Notes: generated by a model from the letters alone, not told the origin. DNA of 64,000 nucleotides from an uncultured Bacteroidota bacterium (GCA_903839875.1 CAIMDZ010000012.1:1-64000), one strand, 5' to 3'; shown: positions 1-9,513, counted from the stretch's first letter. Translations and numbers: made by a program.

Positions 1-81
1 GGATGTATGTGTCCCGCCCTTAGTTATCGACAGCAATTCATCCCTTTCCTGCTCCGTTAGTGTAACCTTGTACTTTTCCAT
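1..81 (-). CDS. IS630-like transposase, N-terminal end only (continues beyond left edge)
   Basis: Reverse complement of 1-81 reads MEKYKVTLTEQERDELLSITKGGTHTS..., resembling the N-terminus of IS630-type transposases; open to the window edge. Confidence 0.7.
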   Translation of the reverse strand, partial: MEKYKVTLTEQERDELLSITKGGTHTS

Positions 82-86
82 AGTTT

Positions 87-1310
87 TTGCACAAAGGTAC
101 AAAAATTATGCGTCATAGTATGTGTGACATGACACTAGCCTGCTATGATAGTGCTTTGAAAAAAATAGATGAAAAGATCAGTATAAAGAAAAGCCCTGAC
201 CTGCAGGATACAATTGAAATAGCGGCTCTTCATCTGAATATGGGCGACCTGTACCTTTCTAAAGCGAATCCGGAGAAAGCCGCTCAGGAATTTCAAACTG
301 TGTTAAAAAATGGCGCCCCAGGAAGGGACAGGTTTTTAGAAACCTGGGCATTGCTGGGTATAGGTAAATCGTATAAACTAAAAAAAGATTACCAGCATGC
401 GATAGAATACTATGAACATGCATTGAGGGTATGCCGGGAAATAAACAGGTTTGAAGATGAGGTAAAGATAAAAGATGAACTGGCAAATACATACCTTGAG
501 ATATATGACCTGACGAAGGCATCGGCATACGCAGATAGCGCGCTGAGCCTTGCTCAAAACCAGCATTTTATCTCATTGTTGTCGAAGTCCAATGCAACGC
601 TGGGCAGCGTATATCTGCACCAAAATAATTTTGATCTTGCTGTTTCCTATTTGCAGAAGGCACTGGAAATTGCTATACAAACCCATAACCTGGAAAATGA
701 AATGGAAGCAGAGGAAGCTTTAAGCAGCGCCTACGAACAATCTGGCCAGTTTCAAAAGGCATTAATTTCTAGAAAGGAGTATTATGTATTAAAAGACAGC
801 CTTAACAACATTGAAAAAAATAACGAGTTTATCAGAAAGGATATAAGTATAGAAGTGTACAATAAAAAGACCTTGGATAGTTTAAAAACAAACATGGCCT
901 TTGATCAGAAGATGGCGCGGCAACAGGTACTTACTTATAGCGGTTTTACAGCGCTGGTGCTGGTTATCCTTCTTGCCTTTTTTATGTACCGGAGTTATGT
1001 CACTCAGAAGAAATACAATGAATTACTGGCAGTTGAAAAGAAACGACACCTGGCGCATATAGAGGCCCAGAGTAATATTCTGAGTGATATTGCAGATACA
1101 CAGGCACACCAGATACGAGGACCTATTTCTACCATATTGGGTCTGGTGCATATTTTTAATTACGACGATCCCACAGACCCGATGAATAAGCAGGTGATGG
1201 AGTGGATTACCTCGACTACCGAGAAGCTGGATGCGGTAGTAAAAGATGTGATCATTAAGGAGAATAAGTTAAGGGACGAACATGAAGAAGAGGAGAAAGC
1301 GAATTCATAA
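87..1310 (+). CDS. TPR-repeat membrane protein with C-terminal histidine-kinase DHp-like helix (HQIRGPISTILGL), no HATPase domain; 5' end probably truncated
   Basis: TPR motifs, TM segment (LTYSGFTALVLVILLAFFMYRSYV), H-box-like motif; ORF ends without N/G boxes; no signal peptide and starts directly beside the transposase end; ATG at 108 is an alternative start. Confidence 0.7.
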   Translation: MHKGTKIMRHSMCDMTLACYDSALKKIDEKISIKKSPDLQDTIEIAALHLNMGDLYLSKANPEKAAQEFQTVLKNGAPGRDRFLETWALLGIGKSYKLKKDYQHAIEYYEHALRVCREINRFEDEVKIKDELANTYLEIYDLTKASAYADSALSLAQNQHFISLLSKSNATLGSVYLHQNNFDLAVSYLQKALEIAIQTHNLENEMEAEEALSSAYEQSGQFQKALISRKEYYVLKDSLNNIEKNNEFIRKDISIEVYNKKTLDSLKTNMAFDQKMARQQVLTYSGFTALVLVILLAFFMYRSYVTQKKYNELLAVEKKRHLAHIEAQSNILSDIADTQAHQIRGPISTILGLVHIFNYDDPTDPMNKQVMEWITSTTEKLDAVVKDVIIKENKLRDEHEEEEKANS

Positions 1311-1440
1311 GTATCTGTCATTAACAATTCGTTTAGGATTTTCCTTTGTTTATCATAAGAAAATGTAAAAACTGGCACAGATGTTGTTGTATAATTATCA
1401 TCCGGCCCCTGGGAAACTTATGATCTATGACTTAGTTCGT

Positions 1441-1489
1441 TTAGCATCAGCTGCTCTTACCAAGAGCACTGATGCTGTGCTTTTTTCGG
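1441..1489. terminator. Probable intergenic transcription terminator
   Basis: AGCATCAGC...GATGCT hairpin with nested GCTCTT/AAGAGC, followed by T-run, between convergent genes. Confidence 0.5.
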
Positions 1490-1507
1490 CCCTTTCCTTC
1501 GAAAAAC

Positions 1508-1948
1508 TTATTTGACTTTTATTATTGGATGGAAGATTATTTTCGACTTCACGGAGTTGGAGATAAGGCAGGCTGCTTCTGATTTATTGAGTATTCTCAT
1601 TGCCTTATCATGATCGGCTTCATTTGAAATAGTTATTGAAGGAGTAAGCGTAACCTCGCTCATAATATATTTCCCATCTACCATTTCCAGTTTACCTGAT
1701 GCTTTACTGCTGAATTTTGTGAATTCAAGCTTTGAGCTTTCGGCAATAGACAGGAAAGTAGTCATCAGGCAACTGTTGATGGCAGCGGTAAACAGATGTT
1801 CGGGAGACCAAACCTTGTCAATTCCTTTGGGAAACTGGGGAGGGGTAGCAACCTGCATCTCGTCATTTAATTCAGGTGAATAAAGTATGCCTATCCTGTC
1901 ATGTATCCAGTTTACATCAACTTCATAATTGTGTTCTATAGTTGCCAT
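1508..1948 (-). CDS. OsmC family protein
   Basis: SPEHLFTAAINSCLMTTFLSIAE motif of OsmC/Ohr-like proteins. Confidence 0.85.
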   Translation of the reverse strand: MATIEHNYEVDVNWIHDRIGILYSPELNDEMQVATPPQFPKGIDKVWSPEHLFTAAINSCLMTTFLSIAESSKLEFTKFSSKASGKLEMVDGKYIMSEVTLTPSITISNEADHDKAMRILNKSEAACLISNSVKSKIIFHPIIKVK

Positions 1949-2144
1949 AATTAGTTGTTTAATAATTCATTTTTACTGACAAACCCGGTATGCTGCGCAA
2001 TTAGCAATCCGGGAATGTAACAGGTAAAATTCCACTATTTAGATGCCTTAAATTATGATCATCGTCAATCAAATTGATGATAGAAGTCACAATAACGTTG
2101 ACAGGGAATTTCAGGCTGTCAAATTCTGCTATTATCTTTAAGGC

Positions 2145-2951
2145 ATGAACAGGAAGAAACTAATTGAAATAATATTTAAAAAACGATCGGTTTTATGCGT
2201 TGGGCTCGATACCGATCTGACTAAAATACCAAAGTATCTTCTGGCGGATGAAGACCCGGCATTTGCTTTCAATAAGGCCATTATTGACGCAACAAAAGAC
2301 TATACTGTGGCGTACAAGATCAATACCGCTTTTTATGAGGCGCAGGGCATAAAGGGTTGGATGAGTATGGAAAAGACTCTTAATTATATTCCAAAGGATA
2401 TTTTCACGATTGCAGATGCCAAACGCGGGGATATAGGAAATACTTCTGAGCAATATGCACGTACCTTTTTCCATACTTATCCCTTCGATAGTGTAACTGT
2501 GGCTCCTTATATGGGGGCCGACAGTGTGAAGCCTTTTCTGCAATTTGAAGGCAAGTGGAGCATAGTGCTGGGGCTTACATCGAATGCGGGTAGTGCAGAT
2601 TTCCAGTTACAGCAGTGCGGGGATGAGTTGCTTTACCAAAAGGTTTTGAAGACAGTAGCATCGTGGGGAACTCCTGAGAACATCATGTTTGTGATAGGCG
2701 CTACCCGCAAGGAGCAACTACAGGAAGTGAGGGCTATGCTGCCGGAGCATTTCTTCCTGGTGCCGGGAGTGGGAGCACAGGGCGGGGATGTAGATACGGT
2801 TTGCAGCAATGCTTTTAACAAGGATGCGGGGGTGTTGATCAATGTATCGAGGGGGGTGATTTATGCAAGCGCCGGTGAGGATTTTGCTGAACGGGCGGGT
2901 GAGGAGGCGAGGAAATATCAAGGGGAGATGAAGGGATATTTGAAACCCTGA
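2145..2951 (+). CDS. pyrF: Orotidine-5'-phosphate decarboxylase (PyrF type 2-like)
   Basis: LCVGLDTDLTKIP, FTIADAKRGDIGNTSEQYA, PGVGAQGG motifs. Confidence 0.95.
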   Translation: MNRKKLIEIIFKKRSVLCVGLDTDLTKIPKYLLADEDPAFAFNKAIIDATKDYTVAYKINTAFYEAQGIKGWMSMEKTLNYIPKDIFTIADAKRGDIGNTSEQYARTFFHTYPFDSVTVAPYMGADSVKPFLQFEGKWSIVLGLTSNAGSADFQLQQCGDELLYQKVLKTVASWGTPENIMFVIGATRKEQLQEVRAMLPEHFFLVPGVGAQGGDVDTVCSNAFNKDAGVLINVSRGVIYASAGEDFAERAGEEARKYQGEMKGYLKP

Positions 2952-3071
2952 TCGCTTCTAGAGTGATTTTTTTTAGCTCTGTTGCAGTACTATACCAGAA
3001 GTTTTTTTTATTGTTTGTCTTTATTGCAAACGATGATAGAAATGGCTATGATCTACTAAAAAGGGATATAA

Positions 3072-3521
3072 ATGGCAATTTGGCAATATCAATTACACAT
3101 CATTCCGAATGATGAGATTGATTCCTTTTTTGGGGATAGTAACTTTATTAGCCAAGGCGCATTTGATGAAATAAATTGGTGGAAATATAAACAATTGAAA
3201 ACAGACGATTTCAGTATATTTTCGACGATATTGAAAGTTGGGAAATCCTGGTCGAAAGATATTATTCTATTTGGACATGAAAGTTCAAATTGTGTCGAAA
3301 TATTCTTTGATGACGGTAAAATTTACGAAGTGAGTGTCAGAATAGATATTAGGCAGGATTATCGCTCTGTTCTATTGGCAGTATGTGATTTCGCTGAAAG
3401 GCATAATTGCGTATTAGTAAATACTTCTATGCGGATTTTGCAGCCAGTTTTTGACTTTGTTAAAAGAGATATTGATGAAGACAAACTTTATCTGGACTTC
3501 ATCAACATGTTGAGAGGATAG
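3072..3521 (+). CDS. Hypothetical protein, immunity-protein-like
   Basis: 149-aa acidic ORF beginning MAIWQYQLHIIPN, reminiscent of small bacterial immunity proteins; no adjacent toxin. Confidence 0.5.
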   Translation: MAIWQYQLHIIPNDEIDSFFGDSNFISQGAFDEINWWKYKQLKTDDFSIFSTILKVGKSWSKDIILFGHESSNCVEIFFDDGKIYEVSVRIDIRQDYRSVLLAVCDFAERHNCVLVNTSMRILQPVFDFVKRDIDEDKLYLDFINMLRG

Positions 3522-3671
3522 ATAAGGAATATTCCAATTTAGAGGGAGGAATACTCAGCTATCGAACGTCAAGTTATTGTTGGGAAGTTACCGATGGTTT
3601 TTAGGAAAACAAATTTCCGCTATATTTTATTTCGTGTTCCATTTTAAGTTAACTTTGTCAAACATAAATTT

Positions 3672-4010
3672 ATGGAAGAAATAAGGGAACTTTTCTACTA
3701 TAAACATTATTTTAAGGATTTTTTGAACGGACAAAATAATAAAGTTAAAGACAAAATTAACTATGTTTTATTTCTTTTGACACATGCGCAAAGGGTACCG
3801 GAAAAATTTTTAAAACATTTAGAAGGGACAAAGGGGCTTTATGAAATTCGAGTTGAATCAGGGAATAATATTTTTAGAATTTTTTGTTGTTTTGACGAAG
3901 GAAGAATTATAGTTCTATTCAATGGATATCAAAAAAAATCCCAGAAAGCTCCCAAAAAAGAAATAGAATTAGCTTTAAAAATAATGGATGAGTATTTTAA
4001 TAAAAAATAA
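3672..4010 (+). CDS. RelE/HigB-type toxin (phage-derived Gp49-like)
   Basis: FLKHLEGTKGLYEIRVESGNNIFRIFCCFDEGRIIVLFNGYQKK pattern; followed 5 nt later by an XRE antitoxin; TAACTTTG -7-like element at 3651-3658. Confidence 0.88.
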   Translation: MEEIRELFYYKHYFKDFLNGQNNKVKDKINYVLFLLTHAQRVPEKFLKHLEGTKGLYEIRVESGNNIFRIFCCFDEGRIIVLFNGYQKKSQKAPKKEIELALKIMDEYFNKK

Positions 4011-4015
4011 TAATT

Positions 4016-4315
4016 ATGAAAAAGAATAAAAATCTTACTTCGTTTGATGAACATCTTGATGAGCAATATGGAAAGAGAGGGACTGCCAAACGAACAGAGT
4101 TTGAAATAAAAGCAAAAGCATTTTTAATAGGGGAAGTAATTAAAGATGAAAGGCGATTAGCTAACCTTACACAAGAACAGCTTGCAGATAAAATTGGGGC
4201 AAAAAAAAGCTTCATTTCACGAATAGAAAATGGCAAGTCAGATATCCAGCTTTCTACACTTTACAGGCTTCTTGAGTTTGGCCTTGGAAGGAAAATTGAA
4301 TTATTAGTACATTGA
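4016..4315 (+). CDS. HigA-like XRE-family antitoxin
   Basis: HTH: RRLANLTQEQLADKIGAKKSFISRIENGKSDIQLSTLYRLLEFG. Confidence 0.9.
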   Translation: MKKNKNLTSFDEHLDEQYGKRGTAKRTEFEIKAKAFLIGEVIKDERRLANLTQEQLADKIGAKKSFISRIENGKSDIQLSTLYRLLEFGLGRKIELLVH

Positions 4316-4403
4316 TAATATTTTTTTGTTAGTAAAGAAGCAGGTTGTGATGAATGTTTCAAAACATCTTTCTACTTTCGACTAACGACTTTATACTACA
4401 ACA

Positions 4404-4688
4404 ATGAACGAAGCTTTATTCCAATTCATATGGCAATACAGCCTTTACCAGCCGGGAGGACTGATGACGGCAGCAGGAGAGCCGCTTACGGTTATGTTTT
4501 GCGGCAAACTCAACAGGGACGCGGGCCCTGATTTCCTGGAGGCTAAGATTAAGGTGGGGAAAACAATACTGGTAGGCAATATAGAATTGCACATAAAGAG
4601 CAGCGACTGGCTGAAGCATGGGCACCAGAATGATGCAGCCTATCAGAATCTGATACTGCATGTGGTATATGAGGAAGATGCTTCATAG
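4404..4688 (+). pseudogene. DUF2851 family protein, 5' fragment (interrupted gene)
   Basis: FIWQYSLYQPGGLMTAAGEPLTV...AGPDFLEAKIKVG...NIELHIKSSDWLKHGHQNDAAYQNLILHVVYEED, then diverges at about 4680; remainder found at about 8509-9513. Confidence 0.88.
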
Positions 4689-4734
4689 TTAAAGTAAGTC
4701 CGTATCTTTATTGCTCACATTAAACAATATATTT

Positions 4735-5088
4735 ATGTTAGCAATTTACACCCGTATATCCAAAGATGATAAAAACGTTGAAGGTATATCGTTAGAGAAC
4801 CAACAATATAGGGGTATTCAGTTAGCCGATAAGTTAGGGCTGAAATACAAAGTTTATGAAGATGCTGGTAAGTCTGGGGAATTATCAGTTGAATTAAGAC
4901 CAAAATTTCTTGCATTATTTAACGACATAAAAAGCAAAGTAATTACTTCTGTTTATGTTCTTAATCAATCCCGTTTAGATAGGGGTGATTTATTGCAATT
5001 CCTGACTATCATAAAGTTCTTCAAAGACAATAAGATTAAACTGTATTACAATGAAGTATTCCAATCATCTTCATCAAATCCCCAATAA
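4735..5088 (+). pseudogene. Serine recombinase (resolvase-type catalytic domain), C-terminally truncated
   Basis: MLAIYTRISKDDKNVEGISLENQQ...YEDAGKSGELSVELRPKFLAL...SVYVLNQSRLDR; stops after about 115 aa without DNA-binding domain. Confidence 0.85.
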
Positions 5089-5630
5089 AAAACAGGTGGG
5101 TGTTTTGCTAAATGTCGTTTATCCCAGCTATCAGAATACAACCAACCATCCCTATCAGGGTATTCACTATTTTCAATCTTATCAGCAGGAACTACTTTAA
5201 CATTATATGGGTGTATGTAATTAATTTCAGCAATGGTTTTTTTGTCCTTGCTCCAAACCAATTCTAATACAAACGCACCTAATTGTTCATAATCGTGGCT
5301 AACTAATTTAAGTATCTTATCAAGGTTTAGTTTATTAGCCTTGTTCTTTAAAAATGTAATTGCTTGTGGTGAAAGACCTGCTTTCTGCCAGCCAGAGCCA
5401 CCCACCATATTACTTTTACGTTTTATTATGGCAGAATGTGAAGTACATTTCAATGATAGTTTGTTTAAATAAACCGGGTCGCTATCACTTCCCCATTCAA
5501 TACATTTCAAGTTGTTGTTTATTCTTTCACCATACTGCGGTACTTCTACCACTACGTTAGCTGATAGTTTGATTGAATTAGTTTTTGTACTTGCTAAATC
5601 TATTTTTTCATTGGTAGTTTTTTTAGTCAT
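5046..5630 (-). pseudogene. Phage portal protein, N-terminal fragment
   Basis: SLKCTSHSAIIKRKSNMVGGSGW...KLNLDKILKLVSHDYEQLGAFVLELVWSKDKKTIAEINYIHPYNVKVVP; truncated where it meets the recombinase remnant. Confidence 0.65.
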
Positions 5631-5852
5631 TAATAATCTAAACTTTTATCTACGAAAATCACCCCATTATCACCATCAGTATTGACTTGAAAATTGGAGT
5701 GTGTCCCGTTAATTTTTAGTAATCCTTGTTCAACAATTGGAAGAAGAACTACAAAAGGAAAGAATTGATAACTGGCTATTAAAAAATGGCTTGAAAATTC
5801 AGGACTTAAAAGTAATGCTTGCAATGGCATTAGATGAAAATAAAGAAACAGA

Positions 5853-6113
5853 ATGAACCAAGATAACATAAACGAATTGAAGAACTACCTGAATGTAATT
5901 TCAGCAGGTATTGAAGAAATACCAACCGACATACTATATTCTTTGTTTGAAGAAACTAAATCAATGTCGGCAAAAATTACAACATCAATAGATGGGGTAG
6001 AAGGGAGCGAAGAAACTATAAACATTGATTTATCAGAGGTAACAAAACCTGTGTTGAAGTTGTTAAGAAAGGAAATAAAAAGAAGAAAAAATAATGATAC
6101 TGCTAATTCTTAA
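5853..6113 (+). CDS. Hypothetical phage-like protein
   Basis: Compact overlapping ORF run (5853/6094/6345) typical of phage genes. Confidence 0.5.
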   Translation: MNQDNINELKNYLNVISAGIEEIPTDILYSLFEETKSMSAKITTSIDGVEGSEETINIDLSEVTKPVLKLLRKEIKRRKNNDTANS

Positions 6114-6345
6114 ATCACTTTTACTTGCTTGGTTGATTACGGGTTTTGACCCGCTGAAAAGATTAATCAATCTGATACCAGAAGGAATAGTAAAGTTTTA
6201 CACACAGACCCTATTTAGTTGCTTAAAATGCTGTTCTTTCTGGGTCTGCCTTATGCTATCAGGTAATATATTTTTAGCAGCAGGAACAGCATTTATTGCT
6301 TATTGGTATGATTACCTATTAGCACCCAAAATAAAATTGAACTAA
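6094..6345 (+). CDS. Hypothetical small membrane protein (phage-like)
   Basis: Two hydrophobic segments; overlaps the previous ORF and is coupled to the next by TAATG. Confidence 0.5.
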   Translation: MILLILKSLLLAWLITGFDPLKRLINLIPEGIVKFYTQTLFSCLKCCSFWVCLMLSGNIFLAAGTAFIAYWYDYLLAPKIKLN

Positions 6346-6578
6346 TGACCGCATCAGCTATACTTTACCCCAAAGAAGATTACTTATTTATTCAGGAAAT
6401 GAGAAAGACAGTTAACCCGTCTGGTCCAGAAATGGATAAGATTTTAGCACTTTACAGAAAGTACATTCAATATGTCTGGGGTTATGTAACCGGGTGTAAT
6501 TGTGCCCAAGATATTTCTTCACTATGGAATACTTTAAACCAATGGGTAATTAAAAATGATGGTCTATTTCAAAAATAG
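6345..6578 (+). CDS. Hypothetical phage-like protein
   Basis: TAATG overlap with preceding ORF. Confidence 0.45.
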   Translation: MTASAILYPKEDYLFIQEMRKTVNPSGPEMDKILALYRKYIQYVWGYVTGCNCAQDISSLWNTLNQWVIKNDGLFQK

Positions 6579-6659
6579 ATTTCAAACTAATTCAAAAAAT
6601 GCTAATATAAGTAGTAGAAAAGGTTACGACATAATTTCTTTCTGTTTAATTTTATACAA

Positions 6660-6690
6660 ACCCCTTCTTGCCATAGGAAGGGGTTTTTTG
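6660..6690 (+). terminator. Rho-independent terminator
   Basis: CCCCTTC..ttgccatag..GAAGGGG followed by TTTTTTG. Confidence 0.8.
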
Positions 6691-6742
6691 TTACTAACTA
6701 TAATGCCTATTTTTGAAACAATCTAAACATAGGAGTAGAAAT

Positions 6743-7600
6743 ATGGCAGCCACCATTAAATTAGTATTAGGAGATAGCACCAAAGAATTAAAAACATTAC
6801 CAGACAATTCAGTTGATTTAATAATTACTTCCCCGCCATATGCAGACCAAAGAAAATCTACTTATGGGGGTATAGCAGCAGATAAGTATGTTAAATGGTT
6901 TTTACCAATTTCAAAAGAACTATTAAGAGTTCTTAAACCTACCGGAACATTTGTACTTAACATTAAAGAAAAGGTTGTTGAGGGTGAAAGAAGTACCTAT
7001 GTAATGGAACTGATTATTGAAATGAGAAACCAAGGTTGGTTATGGACAGAAGAATTTATTTGGCATAAGAAAAATAGTTACCCTGGGAAGTGGCCCAATA
7101 GGTTCCGTGATAGCTGGGAAAGACTATTACAATTCAACAAAGACAAGAAGTTCCATATGTACCAAGAAGAAGTAATGGTACCAATGGGAGATTGGGCTAA
7201 AACCAGATTAAAGAACTTATCTAAAACAGATAAGATTAGGGATAATTCAAAAGTCGGTAGTGGTTTTGGAAAAAACATTTCAAATTGGGTCAATAGAGAT
7301 AAAGCGTATCCTTCTAATGTTTTACATTTAGCCACCGAGTGTAACAATAAAAATCATAGTGCTGCATTTCCAGAAGAACTACCAGAATGGTTTATTAAAT
7401 TGTTTACAAAAGAAGGTGATACGGTTTTAGACCCCTTCGCAGGTTCGGGCACCAGTTTAAGTGTATCAAAAAGAATGAATAGAAATTCAATTGGAATAGA
7501 ACTACTACCGGAATACTATAATGAGATGGTTACTACATTGGGAATATCACCTACTATAAAAAAGAAAAATGGAACAAAAAGTCTTGCAAAAAATCACTAA
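6743..7600 (+). CDS. DNA methyltransferase (TSPPY motif first, DPFAGSGTS last; beta-type order)
   Basis: VDLIITSPPYADQR and DTVLDPFAGSGTSLSVSKRMNRNSIGIELLPEYY. Confidence 0.9.
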   Translation: MAATIKLVLGDSTKELKTLPDNSVDLIITSPPYADQRKSTYGGIAADKYVKWFLPISKELLRVLKPTGTFVLNIKEKVVEGERSTYVMELIIEMRNQGWLWTEEFIWHKKNSYPGKWPNRFRDSWERLLQFNKDKKFHMYQEEVMVPMGDWAKTRLKNLSKTDKIRDNSKVGSGFGKNISNWVNRDKAYPSNVLHLATECNNKNHSAAFPEELPEWFIKLFTKEGDTVLDPFAGSGTSLSVSKRMNRNSIGIELLPEYYNEMVTTLGISPTIKKKNGTKSLAKNH

Positions 7601-8393
7601 ATATGTTGAAACAAACATTGGTGATTTTCATAAAAAGAGAATTGAAAAGGTCAAATCAATAGACCTTATAGGTATTCGTAAAGCCAAAAATCCGTATCTA
7701 TTTAAAGCAAAGAATGTAACAATAGCTGGTGATTTAGTAAAAACTATTTTGTCTGCTTATATGAGTTCATCAGAAGAAGGTATTTTTGGTAACTGGTTAG
7801 AAGGGTTAGCAATCTATATAAACAAACTGATTTATGGCGGTCAAAAATCGGGTGTAGATGGGATGGATTTAGAATTTACAATTGATGCAATCAGATATTT
7901 AGTGGTTATTAAATCTGGTCCAGTCTGGGGTAATGCTAATCAGTTAACCAAGATGTTGAACCACTTTTCAGAAGCAAAGAAAAAGATTGCAACAAGTGGT
8001 AACAAAGAACAAATTGTGTTTGTAAATGGGTGTTGTTATGGCAAAGACGGGAAACCACATAAGTTTCCAAAGAAAGGCATAGATTACTTTAAGTATTGCG
8101 GTCAAGAATTTTGGGAATTTATTTCTGGTGATGGTAATTTATACATTGATATTATTGAGCCATTGGGACACAAAGCACTTGAAAAGAATGATGAATACAA
8201 TAATGAATATGGTGCGTTAGTCAATAAACTAACAAAAGAATTTTCCGAAAAATACTGTGATGAAAATGGTAACATCAAATGGGAAGAAATTGTAAAAATC
8301 AATTCATCAAAACCAATTCCAAAAGTGAAGAAAGTAAAAGCAGTAAAGGTTAAAGTGAAGAAAGTAAAAGCAGTAAAAACACCCAAGAAGTAA
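7569..8393 (+). CDS. Type II restriction endonuclease, PmeII-like
   Basis: LIGIRKAKNPYLFKAKN...SSSEEGIFGNWLEGLAIYI...GVDGMDLEFTIDAIRYLVVIKSGPVWGNANQL...IIEPLGHKA; overlaps methylase by 32 nt; Lys-rich tail. Confidence 0.8.
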   Translation: MEQKVLQKITKYVETNIGDFHKKRIEKVKSIDLIGIRKAKNPYLFKAKNVTIAGDLVKTILSAYMSSSEEGIFGNWLEGLAIYINKLIYGGQKSGVDGMDLEFTIDAIRYLVVIKSGPVWGNANQLTKMLNHFSEAKKKIATSGNKEQIVFVNGCCYGKDGKPHKFPKKGIDYFKYCGQEFWEFISGDGNLYIDIIEPLGHKALEKNDEYNNEYGALVNKLTKEFSEKYCDENGNIKWEEIVKINSSKPIPKVKKVKAVKVKVKKVKAVKTPKK

Positions 8394-8445
8394 TTGAACG
8401 ATACATTACAACGGTATCTTATAACTTCAAGAAAACACACTTTAA

Positions 8446-9513
8446 CAACGAAAACCATACATTTCAAAAAGATGTATAATCGCTCCCAGCAAGGCAACCT
8501 GCTTTAACTATGAAACAGATGTACCTGAGGTTGCTGAAAACACACCGGTGCTTGTGTTGAAGGATCATATACAACCGCATATTATCGGACATTATAAAGA
8601 CCTGATGCAATCATCCGGTAAATTGCCCTGTGCCAGGCAGCATGATAAGGTAAAAGATATAACCAAGGAAAGCTGGTTAAGCAGACTACTGGCGGAAAGG
8701 TGGGAACAAAAACTCGGCGACTGGAATGTGCTGCTCGAAAATTCGGCAGAAGACTGGCGAAACCTGTTGTACTGGCGCATGGCGGCGAATTTCGGGTTTA
8801 AAACCAATGCTGCACCCTTCCTGATGCTGGCACAATCATTGAACATAAATATTCCCACTAAACATAAGGATCACCTGATGCAGATAGAGGCGCTGCTCTT
8901 CGGGCAGGCAGGTATGCTGGAGGATGATTTCCAGGATGATTATCCAAGAGAGTTACAACGGGAATATGATTACCTGCGCAAAAAATATAGGTTGAAACCT
9001 ATTCCGGGGCATTTGTGGAAATTCCTGCGTATGCGCCCGGCAAATTTCCCTACAGTAAGGATCGCACAGTTTGCAGCCCTTATTTATAAATCGCTGCAAT
9101 TGTTTTCGCAGATCATTGAAACGCATTCCATAAAGGAAATCGAACCCTTGCTGGAGGTAACTGCCAGCAGCTATTGGGACACCCATTTCCAGTTTGATGC
9201 GGCGCAGAAAGTAGCCACCAAAAAGTCTCTGGGGAAGACGTCGGTTCAGAACATTATTATTAATACCATTGCCCCCATCCAGTTCCTTTATGCAGCCAGG
9301 CAGGATACACATAAGCTGCAGGAGCGGGCTCTGCAACTACTGGAGGCTGTGCCGGCTGAAAAGAACAACATTACCCGCCTTTGGGATGAAAACGGATGGA
9401 GTGCCGAAAATGCGGCCCAGTCGCAGGCTTTACTTCAGTTATATAACAACTATTGCAGCTCAAAAAGGTGCCTGGAATGCACTATTGGGTTGAATATTAT
9501 TAAGGCCAGTTAA
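8446..9513 (+). pseudogene. DUF2851 family protein, 3' fragment (frame open from 8446; annotated start GTG 8548)
   Basis: YETDVPEVAENTPVLVLKDHIQPHII... continues the DUF2851 5' fragment at 4404-4680. Confidence 0.85.

Larger units (their letters stand above)
4670..8520. mobile_element. Decayed prophage / serine-recombinase integrative element carrying an R-M system, inserted in DUF2851 gene
   Basis: Interrupts the DUF2851 reading frame; recombinase N-terminus at left end, portal fragment, small phage-like ORFs, methylase + REase at right end. Exact att core unresolved. Confidence 0.8.
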
